A DNA stretch of 64,000 bases from Crossaster papposus (GCA_037893245.1 JBAIAA010000352.1:2914001-2978000); one strand, 5' to 3'; positions 45,494-57,215 are shown, counted from the first letter of the stretch. Translations and numbers: made by a program. Notes: generated by a model from the sequence alone, not told the origin.

Positions 45494-48400
45494 TTAGGGG
45501 TATCCAGGCTTGGTTGTATCGTTACGTGTGGGCTCCAGGTAGTGTGGCCAGGTTTGTATCTCAGCGTACAGCGCGTCTCCAGGACAGGACGTGGGGCCGA
45601 GCTGCCGTACGTCCCGGTGGCCTCGCAGCACGTAACGGTCGGTCAGGTAACCTAGCTGGACACCGCACTCAGTCAGCTGATGGAAAACAGCCAGTACTCC
45701 TGGACTCGGCTGTTACAGGCATTTAAAGGAACAAAAATAATTTAAAAATAAAATAAAAATTATTGTAATTTTTTGAATGGAATTATTTAAATAATTATTG
45801 TAATTTTCTGAATGGAATCATTTTTGTTGGAGGGGCGTGACCCCAATGTCATTAGTGCAGGTTGGTGCACTCCAACAAAAGTAAATCCAACATAAACAAA
45901 ATTAGTCATTCTTATTTTCCAATTGGTTTATATATTTATAACCCTAACGCCCTTTCTCGTGGTTCCCCAGGACTTGGTACCACTCATAGAATTATTGGTA
46001 ACATCACTTGCAGTACATCTAATGTCATATATCTCATCTCTTTGAGGTTTTGTGGAGTTCAGTATGTCGAAGAGACCAAAATTGCCCCACAAAAATCGTT
46101 TCTACGGTCATCGATCGACTGTCGACACTAAGAAACTGGATACCCCCGTCGGTCATTACTTCAACCAGCCTAACCATTGCATTTCTGATATGATTCTACA
46201 GGGCATAGTAATAGTATCACTTTGCAATCGGAAAAACTCAGCTCGTCTGAGCCGGGAGAAAGTTTCGATGAATCGTCTTCGGACTAATCAACCACATGGG
46301 CTCAACATCCAACTAGGAAATGATTAACTTCTATTTTTTCTCCTATTTGTCATCTGTTTTAGATTTATTCCTTGCCAGGAGTTTGTTTTTGTTTGTTTTA
46401 CTGCTCTGGTTTCCCCTGTCTCTTGTCCTAAACCTCCCCCCCCCCCTTTACTCCTATTCATACTTCTTTGTTAGTTCTTTTTTTGATCCTACCAACACTG
46501 ACCTCACCCTTTAATCCCAAGGCCTAATCCTCCTTTTGTTGATTGTTCCAGGGGACTCTGTGTTTTTTCTTTTGTGTTTCTTCCGCCAACCATAATGTGC
46601 ATCATGCTGTATGTTGCCCTATATGTTGGTTTCTTGTACACAGCCATTTTGTCTCTGAAGATCTTGTTAAGATCGAAATATTAGGCCCTCTTAACTTATT
46701 TGATTTCTTTATTTTCTTGTTTGCTGTTGGATCCAACAAGTAACTCACTCCGATTCTGAATGCATTCAGGATTATATCAAATGACCTGCCTTCAAGTTCT
46801 ATAATCCCACAGGACCCAACGGAATTGTCAAATAGTTGAATGATCCTGTTGGATTCAGCAGGGCTAGGGCTAGGGTTGTACGTGAATCCCCCTTTGACCA
46901 AAACTCCAAACTAAGAATGTTAAGGAGTTTTCTTTCGCCTCTGGGACTACGCCTGCCTTGTGCTTGATTACAGACATCCAACCTACCAGTCTTGTTTGCA
47001 AGACGACGAAATCAAAATATGCAGCGCGCGTAGGCTGCCGATGCTGGTGCCGGTGCCCTCTAACGTACCCCGTAGACCACGCCATGACCTTCCAAAATGT
47101 CCTCTCGTCTAACTCACCTAATCGCTCGGAAAATTCCAAGCAGAATTGTGTAGCATTTGCATGCCTGGTGACGTTGCGTGTGTAATTGCGTGACGTAACA
47201 TACATAATCACTGACTCATTGGTCAAGTTTCTGTCATGCAAATGGGACACAATTCTGCTTGGAATTTTTCGAGGGATTAGGTGAGTTAGACAAGACGACC
47301 TTTTGGAAGGTCATGGTGTGGTGTACAGCGTACGTTAGAGGGCGCCTGCATCGACGGCCTACACGCGCTGCATACCTCGATTAGGTCGTCTTGCAAACAA
47401 GACTACCAACCTACCAACAAACTGGTGTAGTCTCCGATGATTGCAATGCCTTCAGAGTGGTGATTGTAGTATGCAGAGCCAGCATGCGCACCTACGGTGT
47501 CCCAGCCACGCCCTACATACACTCTCTTGTCTCCCCCAATGACAAAATTGTAACCAATGTCGTTCCACCCTTATATATATATATAAAAAAAAAGAGTTTT
47601 ACATTGATAATGGCGGGAATCCGTTTGGCTTGCGTACCAAGTCACAAAGTTATAATCTGCTATTTCCCGGCTATTTAAAAAACATTCACTTGCGAGATTC
47701 ACCAACTCTCGCATTCAATTTTACCAAACCAATTTTAATAGTCCTTTAATACCATTCACTCTCAACATTTTGTCATTTTATTTAAACATTGCCTCGGGAA
47801 TGCCTGGGATGAAATTGAATAAATTTGAAAAAAAAAATTGTAAAAAGCCAGGAAACCTATATCTGATGCAGTACATAATTACAGTGGGCCTATTTTACAG
47901 ATAAATTTGATTTTTTTTTCTAAGTGGTTAAAAAAAACAATGTCACCTTTCTTAAAGTGCCACTCTTGGAAGGTGCGCATTTCGTTGGAGCAGTCCGTGA
48001 ACGACTTGCACTGTAAAGTGTCGGTGTGATGGATAATCGTGTACCCCACAGGCACTGGCATCGGAACGACGGCCTTTGGGGGCTTAGCACCCCATTGAGT
48101 CCGATTAACAAATATGAATTGCTCGCATGGTGAGTCTGCATAGGGAGAAACAAAAACAACAACTCGTAGGGCTAGGACTAGGGCTAGGGCTTAGGCTTGA
48201 CACAATCAGATGCCTATTGGTACTGCACAGACTCATTCAATCTTGAAAATATGCAGTCCAATTTCAGCTTTTTGTGTGAATCATACTAATTAATTTCTCT
48301 TTTAAATGCTGACCCTTCACTGCAGAAACTATGGTCTTAATTTAACACCATATACTGTAGTGGGCAACGCCAGTAAAATGCAACACCAGATGTTCCTATA

Positions 48401-50468
48401 CAGGGCGAGGGTAAAAGAAAAAAGAAAACAAACCAAAACCGCAGCCTCATACATCCAATATTCAAAGACCTATTTTTGATATAATGGAGAGGACTTCTTG
48501 TTGGAAGGAAAATGATACAAAAACACCCGATTCGGTTAAGTAGTTTTTATTCCAGCGCCATTTTTGTGAACCAAAGTCGGGGGCTCTCGCACACAGTGAA
48601 CATCCAGGACCAAATAACAATAACCTAACAAAATTTCCTAGCCATACATAATAATGGTTTAAGTTCGTGGATATTGGAAGTATGAAGTTGCGGTTTAATT
48701 TATAGACAATAGCGGTGTTAATCAACACTTTGATATTTTTTGCAGTGTTTGGGCTTATTGTTTTTGCCTAGCCTACAATACTCGTTCTTATTTGAATTTG
48801 AATGCACGGATAATTTACACATGAGAAGCCAAGCGATTATAACTCATTTACCATTATGAAGCACGATATGTGGCAGAGAAACCCCCCCCTCTTTTGTGTT
48901 GACCATTTTTGTTCCCGGAATCTCAGGAATTCTTTTTAGGTTTCAAGGGGGATGGGTTAGGTTACAATAGTGTTGAGTGCGTATAAAGTATAGAGATAAG
49001 AGGGGGGTATACCCCTGTGCCACATATCGTGCTGGGTATACATTTACCCAGTAATAGTCCAGTCAAAATACATAATTTTGTTTTGTTGACCTCAAACAAA
49101 TTGCAACAAATTGTTTTTCACCACAGTGCACTTCTATAAGGTCCCTAGAATGACATACTAAAAATCTACAAAAATCCAAGTGGTGGAAATATGTCTAATT
49201 TGCATAAATCGTTAATCCCTGCCGTGTAATATGTTTATATTCCCATATTTGGGTATATATTTTATTTTTATTTTTTGAAAAGTTTATTTTGGCGATTATA
49301 CTTAAACATCTTACTTGAATAACATTTGCTAAAGCATATAAGTGACTGAATAATTACGAGAACACAGTAATTATCCAAAATGACAACTTTGTGACCCTAT
49401 AAATGTGCGCACATTACACTGTCTACAGATATCATCAAGTATAGTCAGTATTGGTGAGCTTCAAATTCACCAAGTTGCTTACTGGCACAGTTATCATATT
49501 AAAACCTTATGAAAAATCATATGGACAATGATAACATTGTGATATTTAGCCCAGCAAACAAAAACTTGGAAAAAATGATGTGTCCCTAAATTGGGCTAAC
49601 AAGTAGGTGAAGGATTGCCTAAGGTGAGAGACTTGAACAAGCTCAAGGAAACCCCCCAAATTTAAGATTGTTGTTGCTTACAATAATCATATCTACGTTA
49701 AAATGTATTTTGGGGATTTCCTTGAACTTGTTCAAGTCTTCCATGTTAGGCAACCCTTTAACTACTTTTTAGCCCAATTTATAGACACACCAATACTGAC
49801 TACATGATGATATCTGGAGACAGTGTAATGTGCGCACATTTATAGGGTCACAAAGTTGTCATTTTGGATAATTACTGTGTTCTCATAATTATTCAGTCAC
49901 TTATATGCTTTAGCAAATGTTATTCAAGTAAGGATATGTAAGTAGAATCACCAAAATAAACTAATAAAATATATACCCAAATATGGGAATATAAACATAT
50001 ACACGGCAGGGATTAACGATTTATGCAAATTGGACATATTTCCACCACTTGGATTTTTGTAGATTTTTAGTATGTTATTCTAGGAACCTTTTTAGAAGTG
50101 CACTGTGGTGAAAAACAATTTGTTGCAATTTGTTTGAGGTCAAAACTTATTTTTCCTGGACTATAACTCTCGGCTGCCTTGAACGCAAAAAGGTTTACGA
50201 ATAAAGCTATTTTGAGTAGTGCCATGTACAGAACACGGGACCGCTAAGGACCACACAATAGATGATATACAACTTGATATTGGAATTTAATGTTAACATC
50301 AACATGTAGTTCCAGGGCCAACGAAATGATAAACCTACCTTTGGTCGCGGAGTTTCGCCTTTCACGAGCCAAAGTCTTTCCAAACACGGCTTGATTTCCT
50401 AAGGAGAGACAAATTAAGCAGCATAGGCCTACAACAGCTAAGCATCGCGAAATATCCATCGCGAACAT
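45494..50468 (-). CDS. Secreted peptidoglycan recognition protein, amidase type, complete 4-exon gene
   Basis: The PGRP/amidase_2 fold cuts or binds bacterial peptidoglycan; catalytic members cleave between N-acetylmuramic acid and L-alanine. Exons in transcript order: 50468-50339, 48135-47947, 47569-47415, 45709-45494. They total 690 nt, 229 aa, with consistent phases. Residues 1-30 are a signal peptide (MDISRCLAVVGLCCLICL core; Met4 is an alternative start), then a basic linker. The domain begins near QWGAKPP (57-63). The expected zinc and catalytic residues are present: His79/His80 in IIHHT, Tyr113 in DIGYNF, His189 in GHRDV and Cys200 in SCPGD. C86 and C92 form the usual disulfide pair. 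GRGW, GAHAG and TWPHYL are also typical. Cys200 suggests an active amidase rather than a pure receptor. No transmembrane segment is seen, so it is probably an extracellular immune effector. The gene converges on RFC2. Intron 1 holds large inverted repeats and intron 3 a Penelope-like fragment. Confidence 0.93.
45838..46705 (+). mobile_element. Penelope-like element fragment with GIY-YIG endonuclease remnant
   Basis: STSNVIYLISLRFCGVQYVEETK is read in one frame to about 46090. HRSTVDTKKLDTPVGHYF, CISDMI and LRTNQPHGLNIQ follow in another, so a frameshift separates two halves of the PLE-type GIY-YIG domain. The 3' tail AAGATCTTGTTAAGATCGAA, ATATTAGGCCCTC recurs, as a complement, at 19560-20010 and 53830-53890. 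It lies antisense in PGRP intron 3. Confidence 0.75.
46989..47403. mobile_element. 415-bp fold-back element with TACCA duplication next to a PGRP donor site
   Basis: GTCTTGTTTGCAAGACGAC at the left and GTCGTCTTGCAAACAAGAC at the right; pairing continues (ATTCCAAGCAGAATTGTG-type words) for about 160 bp. TACCA at 46984-46988 and 47404-47408. It starts a few bases inside intron 3 from the exon 3 donor, leaving GTAGGTTGG intact. Confidence 0.8.
48136..48860. other. PGRP intron 1, distal part
   Basis: AT-rich intron sequence with a short CTAGGG-type repeat near 48165-48190 and no recognised element. Confidence 0.4.
48861..49032. mobile_element. GCACGATATGTGGCAGA inverted-repeat element, copy 1
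   Basis: Left GCACGATATGTGGCAGA, right GTGCCACATATCGTGC, 172 bp. Inner words TTAGGTTTCAAGGGGGATGG and AGTATAGAGATAAGAGG are shared with the copies at 53198 and 53388. Confidence 0.78.
49070..50160. repeat. Large inverted duplication in PGRP intron 1
   Basis: About 580 bp at the left (TGACCTCAAACAAATTGCAA, AATCGTTAATCCCTGCCGTG, AATGTGCGCACATTACACTG) recur inverted up to 50150 around a centre near 49660. The right arm lacks a block of roughly 100 bp. Confidence 0.82.
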
Positions 50469-50759
50469 TGTTTGGCCAACTCAATTCAGACACTATGGGG
50501 TGGACAAAATCAAGCTCGACTGTTAAACAATTTCGCCAGAAGAGGAAGTGCTTTTTTGTATATTTAGTGATTGCGAAATGCTACACTAGTACATTGTGTT
50601 ACATGTATGTTTACTGGAATTCCCCATGACATATAATACGGAAACCAGGAAGTAACATAATGCGGACTGAGTCGGCCAAAACACCAACATTATTGTATAG
50701 GCATGGTGTATTCACTGCACAAAACACAACCAAACTGAACAAGCCAGCGGAAACCGAAA

Positions 50760-51410
50760 GAGGTACTATACAACATACATTTTAACGTAGATATGATTAT
50801 TGTAAGCAACAACAATCTTTAATTTTGGGGATTTCCTTGAACTTGTTCAAGTCTCTCACCTTAAGCAATCCTTCACCTACTTTTTAGCCCAATTTATGGA
50901 CACACCATTTTCCCACAGTTTTTGTTTGCTGGGCTAAATATCACAATGTTGTCATTGTTCATATAATTTTTCATAAGGTTTTAATAGGATAACTGTGCCA
51001 GTAAGCAACTTGGTGAATTTGAAGCTCGTCAATACTGACTACTTGATGATATCTGGAGACGAGGTAAATATGTGCAAATTATAGGGTATAGGCCTAATTG
51101 TAGTCATTTTGGATCATTAACTATATTTTCATAAGTATTTAGTCACTTAGCCTACATGCTTTAGAAAATGTTATTGAAGTAAGGATGTGTAATAGAATCA
51201 CCAAAATAAACATTTCAAAAACAATATATGTATATATACCTAAAATATGGGACTAAATATATTACGCGGCAGGGATTAAAGATTTATGCAAATATTTCCA
51301 CCACTTGAATTTTTAAGGACTTTTTATATGTCATTGTGGGGACCTTTTAGAAATGCATTGTGGTGACAAAATGTTGTATTGCCATTTGTTTAAGGTCAAA
51401 ACTGGAAGTT
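50760..51410. repeat. Third copy of the inverted-duplication unit
   Basis: Same unit in the orientation of the right arm, more diverged and including the block missing from that arm (TTTTTGTTTGCTGGGCTAAA, CAGTAAGCAACTTGGTGAAT). It lies just upstream of the PGRP start. Confidence 0.75.
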
Positions 51411-53190
51411 AAGTAAACAATCCAAAACATGAAATATTGACGTCATTATTTACGGGTAGTCCCTCCAGGGCCACCATAGTTAGGCGCGTGTACGACAAAC
51501 AACTTTCGGTCACAGCGTTTTTCGCGCGTTAAACAAAGTAACAATGCATGCAATGTTTCTGGTCGAAGTTATGACGTAGGAGGAGCGCCAAAACCGGCCC
51601 CAGATAAAAAGACCGTAGAATGCCGCAAGAGGGCGCTCTATTTTGAGTCTGATGCATGTCGGTTTTGTTGGGTGGGGAAAGTATTTGATTCCCGTGCAAA
51701 TTATGGGGGAGTTTTTCTTTCCTTTTGGTCGGGGGAGTCGAACCCCAATTTCACCGTTACTGTGCCACTATAGAGTATCTTTCTTTTTTTTCTAGCAAAG
51801 TTGTAGGCCTACCTGTACTACTAGTGACTTTTCCATACGATTGGTGTCAATAATTATGATGTCGCTAGGGCTGGCCGGAAGGCCGCCATCAGACGCGGAT
51901 CCAGGGGTTTGCCGCGGGGGCACTCGTGCCCCCCGGGTAAAAAAAAATTAAAAATGAGGGGTGGGGGAAAAGAGGAAAGGTGGAGAAAAGGAAGGAAGGG
52001 AGGAGGATCGGATCGAAGGATCTGCTGTCTAATTCTTGTCATATTAATATAATACTGACTAAAAATAGTTATCAATCCATGGAACCACAGATGGCGACCC
52101 ACACCCTAGTCTTGGTGCAAGACGTTGTTGTTCATTATCAAACAATAGAGGGCGCTGTTGGGAAACTTCCAGATAACCACCACACACATCGGCTCAGAAC
52201 ATTAACAACGTCTTGGTGATTTCGTCTCGTCTCACGTGACATAACCAAATGTGACCTCAATTGCATATTCAACAAAGGTCATATTGAAAATACGCAAGCG
52301 CACAAGTACGCTGCATAATGAGCTGACAGACTGGTACATTGTACATGTATTACTATGTATGCACACCATCAATGGCCAGAGTCAAAGTCGTGTGGGTACA
52401 AGACTCGTCACGTGTTCTGCAATACATAAACTGTTTATGCAAATTAGGTACGTCATAGGTATGCGAGGAATCTGCCCAGAATTTTCCGGGCAGATTGAAC
52501 GAGTTGGCCAAGGCGTTCTTCTTGACAGATTCGCGGCTTCCAGAATACGCCCTCTATCGGTGGAATAGTCGCGACGCGTATAGTGTTGTTGAGTGCATAG
52601 GCCCTAAGGGTGCACCAGCCTAATTCAAGTCCCATTGAAAACAGTGTAAAATCAACAATGTTTAGGACCAAGTTTCATGCACACCGACATATATTTTATT
52701 AATATATAGTAAAAATATCATCTTAACACCTTTTACAAAAAAAAATGTTTTAGGAAATATTTTATGGCTTTTGTTGATTGATTTTTGGAATCGTTTTTGA
52801 TAGATTTTTTTTGAAAGAATTGGAGCTCCAGGAAAATACAAAAGATGTTGAGTAACTGAAACGAAGTGTTTTTCTTGTACGTGAAATTAATAAAAGACTA
52901 ATTTTGTTATGGATTTATACATTTTGGTGTTTGTTTTTGTCTTAAAACAAATTATTTTTCCTTGATTTTCCACGACTAGACTGTAGACATTAAAGGTAGT
53001 ACATGTATATATATCCATTAGCTTTTGCTGTAATTTTCGGAAAAAACAGACCTTGTTGTCTTCAAAGAAGCTGGAAAAAGCAAGAAAAAAAGTGCTGTTC
53101 TTAAAGTCTAGTTCCTTGAAACCCTTCAGACGAATTAAATACATTTGGGGCTTATTGCTTTTGTTTAAAAATAGTCAGTTTGAAAATACT
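51411..53190. other. Intergenic, no gene recognised
   Basis: Includes a piece of the 4452 element family (CGGGTAGTCCCTCCAGGGCC near 51455) and mixed AT-rich sequence; open frames here are short and without domain or splice support. Confidence 0.4.
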
Positions 53191-53197
53191 ATACCCA

Positions 53198-53364
53198 GCA
53201 CGATATGTGGCAGAGGGGTACCTCCTCTTATCCCTATACTTTATACGCACTCTACACTATTGTAACCTAACCCATCCCCCCTTGAAACCTAAAAGGAATT
53301 CCTGAGATCCCGGGAACACAAGGGTCAACACAAAAAGAGGGGGGGTTTCTGCCACATGTCGCGC
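53198..53364. mobile_element. GCACGATATGTGGCAGA element, copy 2 (opposite orientation)
   Basis: GCACGATATGTGGCAGA at the left, CTGCCACATGTCGCGC at the right. Body words are the complement of copy 1. Confidence 0.75.
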
Positions 53365-53387
53365 TTCAAATGGAAAATACATATGAA

Positions 53388-53406
53388 GCGCGATATGTGG
53401 CAGAGA

Positions 53407-53437
<31 letters not shown>

Positions 53438-53633
53438 ACCCCCCCTCCCTCTTTTGTGTTGACCATTGTGTTCCCGGAATCTCAGGAATTCTTTTTAGGT
53501 TTCAAGGGGGGATGTGTTAGGTAGCAATAGTGTTGAGTGCGTATAAAGTATAGGGATAAGAGGGGGTACCCCTCTGCCACATATCGTGCTGGGTATAGGG
53601 ATAAGAGGGGGTACCCCTCTGCCACATATCGTG
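53388..53633. mobile_element. GCACGATATGTGGCAGA element, copy 3, with duplicated end
   Basis: Starts GCGCGATATGTGGCAGA, contains a poly-C run (53411-53437), and ends twice: the 44-bp segment AGGGATAAGAGGGGGTACCC to ATCGTGCTGGGTAT is in two tandem copies. Confidence 0.75.
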
Positions 53634-53825
53634 CTGGGTATATGAGCTTAGCCGAACAGCAATCGTTTAAAATTGAAACAACATTCAACTTTTCTTAAAA
53701 AACACATCTTATCAGGTATCGTGATTTCACAGGATGCTTGAGACTGTTATTCACTTACAGTCAAGTAAGGTATTTCATAATAATTCAGTAGTTTTGTTTT
53801 ATGATGTTTGCAAATGGTGTATATA

Positions 53826-53890
53826 ATAAATCAAATAAGTTAAGAGGGCCTAATATTTCGATCTTAACAAGATCTTCTTCAGAGACATGT
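53826..53890 (-). mobile_element. Penelope-like 3' end, uninterrupted
   Basis: AGTTAAGAGGGCCTAATATT, TCGATCTTAACAAGATC and TTCTTCAGAGACATG: the unbroken version of the site occupied at 19602. Confidence 0.65.
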
Positions 53891-54096
53891 ATATAATACA
53901 TTGTATTACTAATCTTTAACAATAAACGAACGAAGTGGAGCAGCACTTTAAAAACGGTGTCAAATGCAATCCCTATATTAAAACTTGAAAACTTAAAGCG
54001 GGTCCTGTGTCCCGTCCTTCCGTTTCGGGCAGGGCGATGTACCGGGCACGAGCCGGGCATCGTCTGGGTCGGCATTGTCAATGCGTACCCTGTGAA

Positions 54097-54699
54097 AGGT
54101 AGGATACACCATTGGTAAATGCTTGAATTGTCAGGAATGGGTGGATTTGGGGGGTTGAATTTGATATCGTTTAACTGACCTGGGTCCAATTTCATAGAGC
54201 TGCTAAGCAAAAAAAAATGCTTAGCACAAAAAGTCTTGCTCATTAAAAACAGGTTACTAGCCAAAATTATACATGTTTTTCATGCTAAGCAAGAAAACAG
54301 CTGATTATCAATCTAGAACAATAAAGATCAGGTAAAAATTTGGTCTGTAACCTTGTTTTTGCCAAGGACAAATTGTCATGCTAAGCAAATTGTTGTGCTT
54401 AGCAGCTCTATGAAATTGGCCCCTGTCCGAGGTTTTACAATCATGGATGCCGAAAAAAACCAAAAAAACGGCATTTGTTTTCAACCGGCGTCGGGCAGTT
54501 GTTCTTGGGGTTTCTTGGTGTTTTTTTCGCGATCGTCATTCGGCAATCGTGCATTGTTTTATAAATTACAATTTTTCGGAACATTTACATTTTGCTGGAT
54601 GCCTAGACTCGTTATTTACTTTCAAATAAGTAAGATATTTCTTAACAATTCGGTAGTACATTTTGTCGATATCTGCAAAATTAATGGTGTTCTCTACCT
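54097..54699. mobile_element. Family A MITE enlarged by a nested CWG element
   Basis: AGGTAGGATACACCATTGG at the left, GTGTTCTCTACCT at the right, TTAA at 54700-54703 (left flank mutated to TGAA). The CWG element at 54183-54422 accounts for the extra length. Confidence 0.8.
54183..54422. mobile_element. Family CWG MITE nested in family A, CTG duplication
   Basis: GGTCCAATTTCATAGAGCTG and CAGCTCTATGAAATTGGCCC ends; CTG at 54180-54182 and 54423-54425. Other family A copies read ACTGACCTGTCCGAAG across the site. Confidence 0.88.
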
Positions 54700-54703
54700 T
54701 TAA

Positions 54704-54785
54704 CCCTAACTCCCTCACCATTGTTATTAAACAATACAATTCCTTCAAAATCCTCCAACTTCCTTTGTTGTGTAGGGAGTTAGGG
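54704..54785. mobile_element. 82-bp TTAA micro-element, copy 2
   Basis: CCCTAACTCCCT and AGGGAGTTAGGG ends, TTAA at 54700-54703 and 54786-54789. Same length as the copy at 3559, in the opposite orientation. Its left TTAA is also the right TTAA of the family A element. Confidence 0.8.
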
Positions 54786-55099
54786 TTAAAGGCCTCTACT
54801 CATTTTGAGAAATCTCGAAAACCATAAAATATTCACAGATTTACAAATAACTTATAAACGGTATAAACATGATGATGTTAGAAAACTTCCCATGAAATAT
54901 TTTTGCCTGAAATGCTATAGTCGTTTAAAACAGAAACGAGTAAAACAGTTAGTTTTGGTCTCATGAGACGAGAATTAATCCGCTGATGCCGGTAAGAAAT
55001 CGTCCAGAACATTTTCAGGTTTTTTTTTCTTGTACATGAAATGACCAATTAGGCTGAAACTTTCACAAGGGAACTTTACTACATTATTTTTATCCACAG

Positions 55100-55480
55100 A
55101 AAATATGGATTACTTTAATGGCCCCAAAACCAATGCTGTGCGATGCCTTTAAACAAGCGGAACGCAAAGAGCCCGCAAATCTCAAGTATCAACACGTACC
55201 TCTCGCAACACGAGATAACCCAAATCTGTCTTTTTGTATTGATGGCTCTTTGTTTTCCAGTGAGGGTGGTTTTTTTCTGGATCAATTCGAAACATTGTTA
55301 GTGATTTCATATGGCCCATTATGTGTGTTTGCGATTTGTGTTGACATTGTTGCATTTTCCCTTTGTTCGTTTGTTTGCTTTAGACGTCATTGGAGTCCAG
55401 GCTTGATGCGATTACTGAACTTGGCTTCTCCCCCTACTGGCAAAGGAATGGCGGTCGGTCGTGAGAAGTTACAGGAGGTT
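55100..55480 (+). other. Possible exon-like open stretch, unconfirmed
   Basis: An open frame runs from an acceptor-like TTTATCCACAG at 55100 to a donor-like GAG|GTTAGT at about 55480. It includes a hydrophobic segment (LLVISYGPLCVFAICVDIV). A second acceptor-like site GTTTGCTTTAG ends at 55383. No family recognised and no linked exon found; probably chance. Confidence 0.2.
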
Positions 55481-55992
55481 AGTAGACGTTTGCAAACATG
55501 AACCGAATTTTGTATTGTGGACAAATTGGCGAATGGTCCGCGGGGCCCTCGAAAACTGACGAGTTTGACTTTTTGGCTCGGGAAAGAAAAGACACAGTGT
55601 GCAAACATACAACACGGAAACATATTCTTTTTTGACAAAACGAAACATGCTATTTTATTTAGATTGGATGTTTTCTCACACAAGTGCTTGGCATACATGT
55701 AACGAGCACGAACCAAGGGCCATTGACAACCACCCTTGAGAATAAATGCGAAACGGGTGCATTAGAAGCATGGGAACTCAACACATTTTGGATCTGTCTC
55801 ACTCTGATAGGTAATAAGTGCACATATGGAAGCCATGTTCTTCGATAACATTGACTAATGTGTCAATCATACTTAGCCGTCTTTGGGAATACAAATATGT
55901 AATTTAAATCTCAAGATATGGCCCATTACTGATGGCTTGTACAAAACTGGCCTTTCCACGGGAGCTTCATTGTAAAAAGCACGTCACGTTAA

Positions 55993-56375
55993 AGGGATCG
56001 TAAACGTTTGGTAATTGGAACCCACTGTTTGTTTCAACCCTATATAGTTACAGATACATAAAACTAACCTGTACTAAATTTCATTTCAAAAGGTGCTAGC
56101 GATTTTGAGATATTGCCGAGAATCTGGAGCGGTTATGTCCACGCAGGAAGAATAATATGCATTGGAATACACGATCTGAGAAACTTCACTGCAGTAACGC
56201 TTCTCAGATTCAAATTTTTTGGAATAAAAAGTGATATCTTTTTCCATAACCGCAGTACTTCAAAGTGAAAAGTTTCTAAAAATGCATAATACTATCCAAA
56301 ACTGCTGTACTTCTTACCAAGTAAGTTTTTATTGCCATACATTTTTGGAGTAATTACCAAACGTATACGATCCCT
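55993..56375. mobile_element. Family C TTAA MITE, copy 2
   Basis: TTAA at 55989-55992 and 56376-56379; ends AGGGATCGTAAACGTTTGGT and ACCAAACGTATACGATCCCT. Very similar to the copy at 45011 throughout. Confidence 0.85.
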
Positions 56376-56752
56376 TTAAAGACAGAAACTGAATCGTGGA
56401 CTAGCCACTTTTGTACATAATGATCGGTAAATGGGCTATATCGTGAGAGTCAATTAGGGGAGACCTAGCATTTTTTCTGGATTATTTATGACACAAATTC
56501 TATGAAAATAGACCGTCTAAATCTCATGCATAAAAGGTCACGGTTGAACTTCCGGGCACAGTCCGAGCCGCCGGTTATAGGAAGTTTACGTGTGGTTGAT
56601 TTTGTTTCCTATAATACTTTGTTTTTAACGAAGATCTAAACCATGAAACTCCAATAAATATGGATGATAAATATCATAATTATGAAAACATGGTTGGTTG
56701 ACAATATACATTATTGATTATAAAATGGTTTGACCTGAGCATATACAGCCTG

Positions 56753-57215
56753 CCAATTTCATAGAGATGCTAAGCACAAAAAAATTTGCTTAGCATGAAA
56801 ATTTGTCCGTGGCAAAAACAAGGTTACAGACCAAATTTTCACGTGATCTTTATTGTTTTTAATTGATAATCAGCTGTTTTTTTGCTTAGCATGAACAAAA
56901 AACGGAGCCAATTTCATAGAGCTGCTAAGCACAAAAATTTGCTAAGCACAAAAAAGTATTGCTCATTAAAAACAGGTTACCAGCCAAAATTCTTCGTGTT
57001 TTTATGCTAAGCAAAAAAACAGCTGATTATCAATCCAAAACAATAAAGATCACGTAAAAATTTGGTCTGTAACCTTGTTTTTGCCAAGGACAAATGTTCA
57101 TGCTAAGCATATTTTTGTGCTTAGCAGCTCTATGAAATTGGGCCCTGTTTTTAATTAGCAAGACTTTTTTGTGCTAAGCAAATTGTTGTGCTTAGCAGCT
57201 CTATGAAATTGACCC
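56753..57215. mobile_element. Family CWG element containing another CWG element
   Basis: The outer copy begins CCAATTTCATAGAGATGCTA after CTG (56750-56752) and ends CTCTATGAAATTGACCC before CTG (57216-57218). Its middle is replaced by a second copy, 56904-57144, in opposite orientation, with a small host deletion at the junction. Confidence 0.78.

Noticed and set aside
45671-45676. PGRP exon 4 starting at CTGACTGAG (upper edge 45676)
   Set aside because: That acceptor (TTTTCCATCAG) is good, but the exon extended to 45709 stays in frame and supplies the conserved helix (SPGVLAVFHQL) that PGRPs have before this point.
45418-45726. Plus-strand open frame of 102 codons
   Set aside because: It is the reverse complement of the last PGRP exon, whose minus-strand reading has the conserved GHRDV and CPGD motifs.
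53785-54264. Minus-strand frame of 159 codons
   Set aside because: Composed of a Penelope-like end, family A and family CWG sequence; no independent protein evidence.
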